From Motacilla alba alba (lineage: Eukaryota; Chordata; Aves; Passeriformes; Motacillidae), in assembly GCF_015832195.1 (NCBI RefSeq), contig NC_052017.1:79733801-79797800 (forward strand): a stretch of DNA of 64,000 bases, read 5' to 3'. Within the stretch, counting starts at the first letter, position 1, and each line of letters begins with the position of its first letter. Below are positions 50,539 to 64,000 of the stretch, piece after piece. The translations under genes were made by a program, and so were the position numbers. The notes under the pieces were generated by a model. That model was not told the origin of the DNA and searched no databases. It was given only the letters and a program-made list of their open reading frames with translations.

Positions 50539-53500
50539 GTGGGTGAAACCTTCTTCATTGTCTTTTATTTCCTGCTCGCGCTGAGGTTTGTAATTGCGGT
50601 TTGCTTTGCGTGTTTCTGCTGTTGGATATATATAAAAAAACACCTGTGGTGGTACACGAAAGACTTTGTTTGCATGACAGCATTGTTCTGATGCTTCACC
50701 TTGGAAAGCTCTCATGAGCTGTTCTGTGCAATGAAATTATAGGTGTGATCTTGAATGTGTGTGTGTTTAGCCTGCTTTCAGTAGTGCCACCCCTCAAAAG
50801 CTTAAGAAAAGTAGTTTTCTCTGGAAATGGGAGGAGTGGAGTGACTTGACTCTGTAGCCATTGTGGATTGAATTTTCAAGTTGCTTCTTGGGCAAAAGTT
50901 GTTGCAGTTCTTGGTTTGTCTACATGTAATGTATATAAATGCTGCAGAAAAGGTTATTTTGGTGTTGTGCAGTGAGACTGAGCATTGTGAAAACAACATG
51001 TAACCAGGCTTGTGTTTCATCCCATGTGTTGTACAGGCTTGCAGTGCCAGTATGTGGTAATAGAATGTATGATTACAGTTTTGCAGAAATGGTTATTGCT
51101 GTGCATGCTTTTCAGATATTTAGCAAAATTTTTACTATTGCTGATGACCATCCTAACCTACTTAGGGAAGGTGCAAGGAGGAAAATTTACAGCCCAAGCA
51201 GGCACATAGATTAGAGAGAGAATTTTCTGAGGAATTATTTGACTTCCATGATAACAGCAACAGAAATGCTAGCTGGAATCTGCAACGCACTTTGTGATTC
51301 TGCTCAGTTTTCTGAGGGAAAGGAAAGCAATTCGCTTTGATGACTTTGAGTTTAAACTTGTTGAAAGTGTTAGTTTATACCAGCATTTTTCTTTGGCAGA
51401 TGGTGTGATTTATTTATTTGTTTTAATGTGTAATTTAATGATAGGAGAGTCCAAAAATTTACCTGCAACAAAAATGCTGTAGGTTTTTAAGTAACAATCC
51501 AAAATCTAAAAAAAAATGAAAAAGAAAAATTCATAAACTGATTCTTAACTTGTTTGGCATTATAGCAATTCTTGCTCTCTCTCCACCCAGGAACAGAACA
51601 GCAGATAACATTTTACAACACATCAGAAACATCCCTGCTTGCAGGCTTTTATTTGTTGAGAACACTTCTGTCTTCAACCTTTTTTTCCCCCTTAGCTTTA
51701 ACTGGAGAACTATGAAAAAAATTGTATTTAATTGCTCCCTTGCTCCCTTTCTTCCCCCTGTGCCAAAGCAAACATTAGTAACAAGAGGGGAAAGGTATTT
51801 TTCTGAAATGGTGGTATTATATTTCTATTCAAGAATATGAGAGCCCATGTATAAAAAAGAGCTTTGCTTTGTAATTGTGTTATGTTGAAAGTTAAAGACA
51901 GTTACATTAGGAGTGCACTAGACCAGATGAGAAATGACTGTAATCTATATGAAATGTTCTTAGGAGAAGCATGATGGTGTTGAAAATGCTATTCCCTATA
52001 AATAGGAAAGACATATAGTATCTCTACAGGTCTTAGACATAATACCTTTTTAAGAAAAGGTTATTTCTGTTCAATTCCTTTGCTATCAGTTTACAACTGT
52101 TAATGTATAGGGATATACAGGATATATAGGATACATGCTAGTATTTTTCATTTGCTTCTTTTTTGGTTCTTCCTTGTCATGCCATTTGTACATTCATGAG
52201 TATTGATTTCTGTAGGTGAAATAGGAGCGAGGAGGCATCTAGGTATAAAATGAACTTCATAAACCCTTTGGAGGGGATCATTAAATATTATTACTGATTA
52301 CTGTTAGATGGATTGGAAATTTGTACAAAACTTTTGTAAATAGGTTTGCATAACTCTTGGTTTCATTTATTTGATCTGTGGGCTGTGTGTGGTATATATT
52401 AGTATTTCTGCCTTTGCATGTTGGTTTGAATAATTCTGATAAAGAAATGTCAGAAACACACTTGATTATGTTTTGCCTTAATCCCCAGAAACCATACTCC
52501 ACCGAGGCAGACTGACTTGTGAAACTGTGTGTGGCCTACAGCAGTTGCTGATCATTCAGCTATTGGAAAGACATTGAACATTTGAAAGGAGTTGGGGAAA
52601 AAAGTAACAAAAGCAATCTGAATGCTTTTAACATGTTGATTTATATGAATAGATTACAAAAATGCCAATATATTGCTAGTTTGGAAGTGATAAAATGAAA
52701 GACTTTCCAGATACTTCAAAAAATAATATGGAAGGATTGAAATGACTTTGGGTGGAATGTGGGCGATACAGTCAGGAAAAGGAAAATGACCCAAATGCAA
52801 TACAGGTTTTTAGTGGCTGTGTTGAGTTGGGCTGTATGCCCGAGAGTTTTATCTTACACAACAAGAAAAAAAGTACACAGGTTGGTCAGCAGCTGCACTT
52901 TGTCAACTGATAAGTCACAAGTGTCCTTACAGACATGTTGCTGCTTTTGTTGGCTAGTGGTTGGAGTGTTTTATGACTATCACAAGTTGTAGAGGGCAAT
53001 AGTAGGCATCATTTTCAGACACCAAACCTACCTGTCCAACCAGAGGTCCAAAAATATGCTCAGTGGCAGAGGAAAATCTGCAAGACAAAAGCACACTATT
53101 TATAGGCTTTTGATTAGCCTATGTATCATTCAGCCCAAGATGAAAATGTAGATATCCAGAAGAGATTGTACTCACCCTTATAAGCAATTAGCATTCCTAA
53201 AATTGAACATAATTTTCTGGAATCTGCAATTCAGACAGAATTTCTGTCTGGAGGTCCTGAAAAATGGTTGGCAGACACTGATGTAATTGACCTTTTTTTC
53301 CATTGTTTTCACCATGTAGTTTGTCTTACTGATACTCCCAATTTTGAATACGTGTTCTAAGCTGACATTTGGCAAATTAAATTTTAGCTCAACATCTGTT
53401 CTGCATCATCCAGCTGTCATAAAATGCAGTTCAATGTTCATTAAGTTAAAGTTTAGGACAAAAACGTAAAAAAAAAAAAAGGGGTATTAAGATGTTTACA

Positions 53501-56500
53501 ATCAAGTTTGTGGCAGGGGATAATTTTTAATTTATACACGTAGACTGTTAGCTCATAGGCGTTTATAGACAGATATATAAACAATATAGTAAACATTTTA
53601 CACATCTGTACTGTTGGAGAGTGAGGCTTTGTTGTTTGAAAAGGAAGTAAGTCCCATATCACTGTCAGGAATAATACTGAAGTTCTGCATATGGGAAATG
53701 GAAAAGTTCATATCATTGCAGACTGATTTTTCAGAGCATTCTTTTATGTTTCCTTCATATAAAAAAAGGAAAAGAAATATGTGCTAAGGCTGTGATATCA
53801 ACTGTTTCATGCCATAATTTCTTATAAAAAGATGTGGTATAAGGAGCGAAATAACACAATATTTATTTTATAATTATTTGGTTTCTTCTGAACTGTGATT
53901 GAGAGAAGTCTTGAGTGTTTTAAGATATCAGAAATACATGTTAATATGGTATTTTCCAGCCTACTTTCATGAAGGAAGATATATCTGTCTCTTGGAACCA
54001 ACAAGTTATCTGTGGCTTGTGTATACTTACTCTTATTGTTATTATTTTATTATTATTTTATTCTTCAGTTTTATTTTGTCCGTTTCTAAATTTTAGGAGA
54101 AGTGGGGAATCCTTGAAATGTTGGGATCCGATTGTCAGTATGTGTGCCTTCTAGATTTAATTCCAAATTCTGAACTTGCTGAATGTGTATAAATTACTTG
54201 ATTTTTGAAGTTTTAACCTAGTAAGAAGCCGTGTACACATACCGCTGCGGCTAAGTTACACTTGCTACCCAACAGATGAAAATAGAACATTTTCATATCC
54301 TCCATTTAAATACATACTAATGAGCAGTAGCTTTGCTGGTTTATGAACTCAAACTGTGTGGTTTGATGTGTCCAGTCACCAGGTGTTCTTCATTGTTGTA
54401 TGACTTCCCACCTGTTAATTTTTACACATGTATACACAGGTCATCTGCAAAAATGCTGGCAAAAAGCTGAGGCAACAGCAGGAATTGTGTGGAATACAGT
54501 CCACCGTGGCTACCAAAGTGATTTTCATAATTCACTGTCCCTTTTCATACTGCCTTGAATTACATTGATCTTCACTTAAAACTTTCTGTTATGGCTTCAC
54601 TTTCCATGTGTTTCAGAACCTTTAGAACTATTTATTCAGAAAAAGTTGATAATTTGGTGAACAAAACTGTAAAAGGTCCATTATTCATTATAGAACAGAC
54701 TGCAGTAATGATTTGGCTTTTGTTTAAGTAGAAAAAAACATTATCGTTAGACAATTATATTGCAACTTCACAAGAAAAAAAGAAATAAACCCCAGTTATC
54801 TTTTAGCAGTTCTCACCTTTAGAACTGTCTGGGTGTAAGTCAGCACAGAGACAAAAGTTTTCCAGGAGATGCATGATTTAACTGTAATACTCTGAAACGT
54901 TTCTGGTTGGTTTTGCATTTTCAGAGTCAACTTCTCATTTCATTAGCTCTGCTGACCTTAATTTCCTCCTAAGCAGAAAACAACAGTGCTAACTTCTAAA
55001 CTAGCTTTCTTTTCTCTTATGGAATGATATAAATGAGATCAGAACCTTTTGTGTGAACTGTAAGTTTCAAAACTCATCTTTTTTCTCTTTTTTTTTTTTC
55101 CCCAGAAATAGATTTCATTTGCAAAATACAAGCTAGAGAGCATTCTTTTTATGTAGGAAAAATGACAGAAGTAAAATAAACTCTAGTTTAATTTATGTGC
55201 TCCTGTAAAACTGCTTATGAGATTAGCACACAGAGTTTGGAGCATGGCCTGTTAAATGTTTCTGCAGGAATCTTCTCCAAATACTTAATCTCACTTTGTT
55301 ACAAGGATTGTCTCGGTATTAATGGTGTTAAGTGTAAGTCTGAATAGCAGCCAGGCACTCTGAGAGTCTAAAGAATTAAGCACATAACAGTATAATCCTG
55401 CACGGGTGGGACATTGGCAATCTTGGTGGGAACGTTTCTGGTAGGTTCTTTGGGAAGGGTTGTCACTTTCAGAAAGAAACTTCTGGTGAGATGGAAGGCA
55501 TTGCTGTGACAATGGTATAGCTGGTGGCAGCACTGTGCTACACTGCTGTTTTCAGGCCTGAGACATTGGCTGGAATCTTCAGAATCCCAAGGGACTGGTG
55601 GTGGCATCGCTGGGTTTCTGGCCTAACTCTCTAATGCAAGGTGTAGAGGATTGAAGTTCGCATTCTCAGTCTGGATGAGACAGAATGGGGTTTGCAGATA
55701 CTCCTGCTTTCATGTGACACAAGGCATGATAAGCAGCTCTCCTTTTCTCTTAATTGATCTCTCTTATCCTTACCTGAAATTTAGCGTAAAGGGGAAGGTT
55801 TCTCCAGAGGTGGTAGTAGTAGGGCAGCCATGGGAAACACACTTTAAGTGAATCAGATTATGTAAATTTTGGCAGTGTAGGCTTATCTCCAGAAGCAAAT
55901 GTTTCAACTTTCTAGGTCCTGTGAACACCCTAAGTTTTTGGGGATTTTTTTTTGCATCAGATTTACTTGGGCCGGGCCCTTGTATTGGTAGAGCCAACCG
56001 GACTGTGTTTGAGAGTGCTCATTTCGTGGGTCTGTGTTTAAGTATTTCTTTCATACAGGAAGGAGATACCAGGTTTACTTTCCCTACACTGAAATCATAC
56101 AGTCTCTCAGGATTTCATCTATATTCCTCCTCAGTATGAAAAAGTGACCCCAGAAGAATAAATTTGAAGAGTCTAAACAGCACAAAGATACACCCAATTC
56201 AAGAATAGCAAGTCTGGAGCACATTGCAATTCTTCATAGAGATCTCTTCTTCATGGAAGGTGGGAATTTTTCCTTAGTGCACAAGGTAGTTTTTAAAAAG
56301 CATAGCAGCTATGATAAAATAAACAGCAATCTGTTTTTCTTTCCTGATGAAGATAATTAAGGATGAATCTTACTTCCTTAAAATAGATGGGGATGGAATC
56401 TATAGACTATCCTACAGTCTGCAGTCCGTTAATTTGGGATTGTGGAACCTAGCTGGAAACCTTGTGTGGAAAAGATTTTCCTAGTGAATATTTAGTTCCA

Positions 56501-58294
56501 GCATGAGCATGTCAAAGTAAACGAGCATCTGACTTGTCCTTGCAAGTGTCAGCTTATGGTGAGGTAAAGAATTGATATCCAGAACTTGTAAAACTTATTT
56601 TTGTGTGTATTTGAGCACACAGAACTGTAATCTACAGGAATTAAGTGACTCTGCTTTTAGCTCATGAAGTACTTACTACCCTCTTTCTCTCCTTTTTGAC
56701 TGGTGCCATTTTACTGACAGTGCAGGAGGCCACTCAGTAATGTTGCCATCCTGTCTTTCGAGAAATCCGATCCTATCATTAGAAAATCTGCTCTGTTGTG
56801 CTCACAGAACATCAGGCTTTCAGGATATTGCAGTAAGATGGATGGTGCTGGTCCATGAATTTTGAATAATGAGTATGTCCAGGAGAGCTTACAGTTCCTA
56901 ACCTATGAGCAGAGTAGAAGAGGTTATGTGTAGCCATTTTATTTGTCAGCAGGGTATAATTTTGAAAGAGATGATACCTTGTCTCTTATTTTGATCTGCA
57001 GGTTTAGTTCTTCCAGTCCTCTCCTTCTACCAGAAGGTAATTCCTTTCCATTATGCTGAAGGGAGGGAAGCAAAAGGCTCCCTCCTTGTGACTGAGGCAG
57101 GGTGTTCAGGAGGATGCTGCAGGAGAGCCACGTAGTGTGGTAGATGCACTTCTAATAGCTCAGGGGAGATAAGACTGATGTTTCCTTTTTGAAGTTCTGT
57201 TATTTCTAACCTCCCTTCCTCTCCAATGCTGGTCTGCCTCTTGAAGAACAGCAACAAAGCAGTTCCCTCTCTTTATCTCTTCATCTGTTGTGTATTTTAA
57301 GGGCCTCATTCGTCCAAGAAGAAACAAGTGGACAGTGTACTTCGTACTGTTCATAGCTCATTTCTGGTTTTTGCATGGCATTACTGAGATTCTAATGGCA
57401 AATATATGTTTCAGTGCAGTTTTTGCCTTTGTTTGCCACACGTTTGCTCAGCATCCCATGGCTCATTTGCAAACTTTGACAGATGCAAAATCTGTGTGGT
57501 GCCTTTCTGTGATGACAGACTGTAAGAGCCAGGAAATGTTTTAAGTATATTTTCCAACCAGACATTAAAAACAAGGAGAAGAATCATACTTTCAGGCTTC
57601 AGTGGGCTCATGTAAGCTGTTATGATCTTTTGGCACGATAAACCACGTAAGAAGCTTCTCATTAGCAGCTCTTGGACATCTCATCAGCCAAATGGATAAT
57701 AATGATCTTACTTTTTACAGGGACATTGAGAATAAGTTTAATTTTTAAGGTGCACTGAAGTTCAGAGGATAATCCTGCTTTTACTTTCATGGGAAATACA
57801 GTGGGAGCAAGAAGAGGGAAATAGATGGAGAAGATGAATGGGGGAAAATTTAAAGAAGTGATATAAGATCAGGATGCATACTCTCAATTTTTTCATTAGA
57901 AAAAGCAACTGAAAGTCATGCTCGATTGTGAGATAAATTGCCATGCAGATTTCAGAACCTGGACCTCAGTGTCATATAACATAGCTATTTTATGAGCAGG
58001 AAACAAGAGCTAACATTGAGAGTGTAGAACATTCTGCAAGATAATAATATCAAGTGTTTGCTAAAAGAATTCTCTCTAGTGCAGTGCAGAGCTAAAATAT
58101 TTGAAGGGAAAGAATGGTCAACAACTTTTATTAGTTTCTAGCAGAACTTTTTAGCTTTTATAAATTAAAAACTTGACTTTAAGAACTTCAGCTCTATGTA
58201 GATTTAATTGTTAGATGGTAATAGACCTATCTCTGCTAGCTCACTCAAGATCACAAAAACTCAGAATATTCTGGGTCAGAAGGGGCCCATAAGG

Positions 58295-58705
58295 ATCACC
58301 AGATTATCATAGAATGGTCCCTGCAGAGGACACACCAGGAGTCACACCCTGTGCCTGAAAGCATTGTACAAACGCTTCTTGAACTCTCTCAGGCTTGGTG
58401 CTGTGACCTGTGCAGGCTGTTCCAGTGCCCAACCTCTGGATGAAGAACCCTTTCCTGGTATCAAAACTAAACCTTCTCTGAGACAGCTCAGTCCATTCCC
58501 TTGGGTCCTGTCGCTGTTCACCACAGAGTAGAGATCAGTGTCTGCCCCTCTTCTTCCTGTCATGAAGAAGTTGTAACTGCAGTAGGGTCTCAGCTGAGTC
58601 TTTTCTTCTCCAGGCTGAAGAGACCAAGTGACCTCAGTCATTCCTCATACAGCTTCCCCTCAAGGCCCTTCACCATCTTCATAGCCCTCTTTTGGGATCA
58701 GAGCC
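58295..58705 (-). mobile_element. CR1 LINE 3' fragment of a different subfamily, antisense
   Basis: The plus strand shows AGCATTGTACAAACGCTTCT, TGAACTCTCTCAGGCTTGGT, GGCTGTTCCAGTGCCCAACC, TTCCCTTGGGTCCTGTCGCT, CTTCTCCAGGCTGAAGAGAC and AGGCCCTTCACCATCTTCAT. These blocks differ from the copies at 34294 and 38754, so it probably belongs to another CR1 subfamily. The flanking 58255-58294 may be a degraded tail. Confidence 0.85.
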
Positions 58706-60749
58706 TGATGTGAAGTCCAAACTCCAGCCTTTATTTCTCTGGTGCATCACTGCTTCCCTGGTGATCTCCACCAGCTTGACTTAGATTGTTCTTTCTCATC
58801 CCACTCCATTGCCCCACTCCAGGAACTCGATGAACAAGTGAGGTTCACAGATTCACCTCAGTTCTTAGCACTAAGCAAGCAGTTTCCTAGGAAGCAAAAA
58901 ATACCACTGATCCCATAGAAAACTGCAGCCATTGTTGCCAGGGAAATTCCTAGTCTCTAGACTTACTGTGAAATATTTGGGGTTTTTGCTTGTTTGGTTT
59001 TGGTTGGTTAGTTTCTTTAGGCCACTGCAGCATCAGTGGGACCACTTGCTGCTTAGCTTGCCATTTACCATTAATAATTTGGGGGTCATGTTTGTTCTTC
59101 ACTGTTTAATGAAGTGGAAAGATCTGGATACCTGAAGACCTGGAATGAAATGGATGGGTTTTCTTAGCCCGAAGGAGGGCTAGGAGTGAGATATCTCGGT
59201 TTCGTGAACATACCAAAGATAAAAATGTGGATAAGGAAGAGCTATGTAAACTCTGTCCCAAGACAAATAGTTTATGTCAGGAAATGACCAAAAGCTACGC
59301 AAGTTTAAAAAAAGTATTTTAATACAGTTTTTTACTCTTTATAAATCGTTTGATGTTAGCTTGATAATCTTTTCATTCTATGTGAGGACATGATGTATTT
59401 ATTTCATAGATTTCTTTTTGAAGAGGAGGGCTGATTTTTTTGTTTTATTCTGTTTGATGCTGTGTTTTTCTGTCTGAAAATAATTTCTTTCTGAACCTAC
59501 TTGAATTTGAGCATCTTGAGTGTAAAAACTTGGTTTGAAAGTCTGGGCCTAATAGCTGCAGCTTAAGAGTGGTCATGTGTGTGTGTTGGTGAGAGGAATG
59601 AGTACGGACAGCACAAGTGTAACAGGTTTCTTAGTAAAAGCAACTCCATTACTTTCCCATTAGCCAGGGCTGCATAACATTTCATTGTGATTCTCTCTCA
59701 GAATCTGTGCTGCTCCGTCAGCCTCACTTATTCCAGCTCTCGTTGCTATTGTGAAAAGTGGTCCCTTTTCTTGACCAGGAGATGGCTGCTAGGTGTCTAG
59801 CCTGGAGCAACCTAGAGATGTTTGTTTTTCAGAGGTATTGGTACTTTCCTGTTAGCTATGGGATATTGCTGCCATGCCTGTTCTGGTTCACAACTTGGAG
59901 CTGCGGATCTGAAGCAGGAGTTCCCTGCTTGCAGAGAGCCAGGATGTCTGGGCCTGCTCACAACAGGGGGTTTGCTGCCAGTGAAGTTTACTGCAGCTGA
60001 AGACACAAAATATTTGAACTGTTTTAGTCAGTTGTAATTCATGTCCAATGATTCACAGAGAGAAGCAGCCTCTGTTTTTTGGTGAAATGATCCTGTAATT
60101 ACATACATAGTGTGAATTACGTTACACGGTAGCTAAATTTATGGCCTTAAAATAACAGGAATTTGTTTTCATCCTGCAAGAAATTGGCCTTTAGGAGCTT
60201 ACCCTTTTTACGCCTTTTTAGGTTTCTGTATAGTTCGATTCTGTCCAGTACCTTTTTATAGAGAAAGCTTGACATTTTTCTGCATGAGAATAGCTGTCAA
60301 ATGTCTTGTAAAGCTCTGGCTGCACACAAATGGACACATAGGGGGATCTTTTAGATGTTTTGCTGTTGGTTTTTTCAGGAAAAAATGGGAGAAAGGTATT
60401 TGATTTCTCCTGTGCCTTTACCTGAGTTTGCCATGATTGGCTGAATTGCAGAGCCTCTGTTTCAGCAAAGCATTTCGTCTCTCATGTATTTAGAAATTCT
60501 TTTAAATGCATGAAATCATCTCTACAGGATGAAATGTTCTTTGCATAGTCTTCTCTGGTGGATTTTTTTTCATTTGTCAGCAGCTACATTTTTTAAAATA
60601 AAATTTTATCCTAAACTGTCAAGGTTTTATCTGCAGCTGTGAAGGGATAACAGATCCTGTCAGCCACTGCTTTTTCTGTGGCATGGCTCCAGCAACCATC
60701 TGTTACCTTTCTGCTTCTGCATGATTTACACACCAGAATCTCCCCTCTT

Positions 60750-60786
60750 AAAAAAAAAAAAAACAAAACAAAACCACAAAAACAAG
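60750..60786. repeat. A-rich tract with AAAAC units
   Basis: Poly-A followed by CAAAACAAAACC-type units. Possibly a degraded retroposon tail on the plus strand, but no element body was recognised upstream. Confidence 0.8.
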
Positions 60787-63700
60787 ACCATAGAGAAGCG
60801 TTGTACAAAAACTTCGTTTGAAGTATGTAAGATTATATAAATGATTTCAGTAAATGTGAGGGACCAGTTCTTGGGTCTGATAAGAGAGACTTTAGAGCAA
60901 TTTGGTTATGCTTCACTGAAGGAACAGACTGCTTTTTCACAGGGGGAAATAGCCTGCATGAAATCTTCTCATTCAAAAGTGTGTGTGCATGACTTTCACA
61001 GAGAAATTCAGGAGAAACGCACACTGAATGCCTCTCCACCTTTTCCTTTCCAGTTATGAGTTTGAGCTGATCAATTTTCAGGTCAGCTGAAGTGGAAGTA
61101 CTTTCATTGAGAAGCCTGTTTATCATCTCCTATATGCCTGTAATCATTTCAGTTGTACACATGGGCGCAGTGAAACTGAGCCTAATAGTTCATAATCCAC
61201 AGTAGGTTTATTACTGAGCCAGATTTGCCTCATAATAATAATGCAGACAGCTTCTCAGAATAACTTAATAACTGCAGTGTGAATGCAGAAGCCTTATTCC
61301 TGTTTCATTTCATATTCATCAACATAAAAACTGTCTGATACCGAACTTATACCTTCCTTGCTTTTGTTGTTCTAAAATAAAATCAGATTTTTGGTTTGAA
61401 TTTTATTATTTATTAATATTAAACATAACTAACTTTCACTCTGTTTCAGTGTTTATTTTGTGGACTTTTTTGTTTGGTTGGTTTTTTGTAGTTAGCACTA
61501 AGAATGGGGGAGGAGTCATTAGCTTATCAACTGTTTTCCAAGAACATGTGATGAGAAACAGTGTACACTTCATTGCTAAAAGGAAAAAAAGAAAGTGTTT
61601 TGGAAGGGTGAGGGGAAAAACTGATGGAGCTGTTTTACTTCAAAAGAGTTTGTCAGGGAAAAATGTATCAATCTCACTAAAATTTATTTCAGAGCACTAT
61701 TTATTTATTTTTGCCTCTCTACAATTAAGAATAGAATGAATGGCAGAGAAATGATAGGGCTGGTAGGTGACAGCTGAGATATGCAGAATAGTGAAGGTAG
61801 CCTGTTAAACTTGTATTGAGAACTTTAGCATAGCCTGAAGGATAATTAAATGCACAAAGTAGTTTTCAGAAACATTTTAAAGAAAAACTATTTATGAGCT
61901 CACATCTCTAACATTTTAAACTTCTCTGGAAAATGAAATTCTCTGCATGTGGTGTTGATATAGTTCCTTGCTGTTACAGGATTCTTGGGAAAGCTAAACT
62001 TATGGTGCTCCCAGTTGTGCTAAATATGAGCAATATAAGCTGAATCCTGCAGTCTTTTCTAAGAGGAAATTTCATTTACTTTGTAACATGACTTTGAATG
62101 GAGTAAGTGCAGCAATTCAAAGAAACTTCTGTTCTGCTGGAATATTGACCATGAGTTTTGATCGTCAGTGGTTAAGGGGCAATTTTTTAATTTTGGATTA
62201 AAAAAAAATAAGAGGATATGAGGATAAAACTGTCCTGTGACTTTTTGTTAGATTACAGTGTAAACTAGTGAGGTTCGAGAATTTGGTGATGATAGTTTGA
62301 AGTTCAGCGTTTATTCACAGTACAAGCAGAGTCTGGAGTTTTATCAGTATATTATTCTCCACTTCATGAATCTTGTTTGAGGGGGAGAAAATGTTTAAAA
62401 GGCACTGTTGTCAAGTTCACAAAATATGTGCAATGAGAAATACGTGGAGAAAGCATTTTCATCCTGCTTCCATTAAAATGGTCTTGTAGTTTCCCTGTAC
62501 CTCTCTTACATGCAACAGCTGAGTCTCTCAGCAAGTTCTCAACAGCTAGAAGCAGTTCAGGGATGGGGTTTTTGTCATACTTTCAGATGAATAAGCTGCT
62601 TGATTTAAACAAGAAAATAACATTTTTTGGATAATAATTGTCTAATAATGTATCACTCAAATTGTAAGATGTCAGTGTAACAAGAGAAGTATTTTTCACT
62701 GTCAACATCTCTCTAGAGTAAGAATTTTGTTTCAGTTGGGATGTCATGCGTCCTGCTTAAAAATTTTAAACTTCTGGAGAGACATGTTTTAGATTTTCTT
62801 GTAAGACCTAAAGATTGAACTCTCAGTGGTAAAAAAAGTAAAGCAAATAAACTTTTAATAGAGCAAGCAAGATTTTCATATGCTGGCATTTGGTTTTGTT
62901 TAGAAAATTCAGAAAAAAATAATGGACTTTTGAAATAAAAGCCAGGAAAAAAGAATAAAAGCTAAAATTAATAAATGTAGCTTTTATGTTTTCTGGGAAT
63001 TTAAAGACTGATTGAGTGTTTAGAAAGTTCAGAGGGAAGAGAGATGGCTGTTGTAGTATTGTAAAAAATATGATCTCTGACTTTGTTTCTTTTACGTCAG
63101 GGAAAGAACACTTTGGCAAAGAACATTTTTCTTCCTCATTCTCCCCACACCCATGTAAAATTTAGGCTTTGTAATATTGAATTCTCTTAGGATCCCATTG
63201 AAAAGGAGACTAGTGTGAAGATTTATGTATCTCTCTCAATATGTGCCTGTGATAGTGATAGTGCTGCAACTCTCTTGAGAAGATGCAAGTTGGAATGGAG
63301 GCAGTGAAAAGTGCCTGGAGAATTACTGCCCAGCATCCCCTTTTAATATGCAAACCAAAAGTAAATATATGGATTGGTGCCACTGTTTCTGCACATCTTG
63401 CTAGCATTTAAATGGTCCAGTGGTTTTATTTTGCTGTATGTGTTCAGTTCCAAAAAGCTCATGTTCAATTTGAAATGAGATGTGAAAAGCTGGACTGATG
63501 AAGAACAAGAGAAAGAAAGGCGGGATTAAAAAGAAGAGCAGTTAAATTGTTTAGTTATGCCAAGGATTAAGAATTGGTAGCTTCTTTCTGGACAGGTCTG
63601 CTGTGAAAGCCTGTAGGAAGGATGCCATGTGAAAACTGCAAAAATATTTTTGGAAAATGTGGGCAAATACATGCTCAAGGTTGTTGTTAAATGAGGTTTT

Positions 63701-64000
63701 CAAAGACTGCAGCAAAGGGCAGAACTCTGAAGGACCTTGGACATCTAAGAAAACTATGTGGAAAATGTACCCAACTATATTCAACAGTCTCATGATACCA
63801 TCTTGTAAAAATCAAAACTGCTTTGAAAGCTTGATTGCTGGAATGAAAACCCCACATTTTGAAGTAGACTAGCAATTTAACTGCGCAGCTATTAAGTCTA
63901 GTTAACTAACTTGGAAAAAAAAAATCTGTTTTCTTTACTACTCCACACATGGCATTTGCTAATCTTAGCTAATTATATATACATATATTTTTGTGTATTT

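Larger units (their letters stand above)
50539..64000 (+). other. 5' part of the CTNND2 intron after exon D (at least 13.4 kb)
   Basis: Begins at donor GTGGGT and runs off the window. The only repeat recognised is an antisense CR1 fragment (58295-58705), plus an A-rich tract (60750-60786). The next CTNND2 exon, first of the armadillo region, was looked for and not seen. Open frames in this stretch are short and unrecognised. Confidence 0.8.

Noticed and set aside
50539..64000. Next CTNND2 exon (start of the armadillo domain)
   Set aside because: Sequence able to encode EFGWRDPELPEV after an acceptor was looked for and not seen, so the exon is presumably beyond the window.

Overview
This is vertebrate, most likely avian, nuclear DNA. 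It lies inside one large gene on the + strand, CTNND2 (delta-catenin, a neuronal p120-family armadillo protein). Bird origin is inferred from several chicken-repeat-1 (CR1) LINE fragments with the typical 3' tail, and from bird-style T/G-rich intron tracts. I saw no Alu, L1 or other mammalian repeats. CR1 also occurs in other reptiles, so bird is likely but not proven, and I cannot name the species.

Four coding exons can be supported: 476-648, 9464 (or 9467)-10031, 31132-31326 and 50286-50538. All have GT/AG splice sites and their phases fit together (2-base carry, 0, 1, 1, 2). Joined, they read continuously through the proline/serine-rich linker of delta-catenin that follows the N-terminal coiled coil and precedes the armadillo repeats. 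The start codon, coiled coil, armadillo repeats, C-terminal PDZ-binding motif and both UTRs are outside the window. I compared the exons with remembered human CTNND2; no alignment was run.

Layout: 1-475, end of an upstream intron; 476-648, exon A; 649-9463, intron of 8.8 kb with a 1 kb antisense CR1 and an ATT microsatellite; 8690-10390, a CpG-island-like block around exon B; 10032-31131, intron of 21.1 kb with two short sense CR1 tails; exon C; 31327-50285, intron of 19 kb with three antisense CR1 pieces and several short palindromes; exon D; 50539-64000, at least 13.4 kb of the next intron, with one antisense CR1. No other gene, RNA gene, DNA transposon, CRISPR array or endogenous virus could be supported. 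Almost all other open reading frames are chance or CR1-derived.

I did not find an undescribed biological system here. The points most worth a second look are a NAGNAG tandem acceptor at exon B that would add or remove one glutamine, an internal CpG island that could hold an alternative promoter, a two-residue Ser-Pro difference from human in exon B, several perfect palindromes (one a consensus kappa-B site), and an unexplained GC-richer stretch at about 36600-38200.
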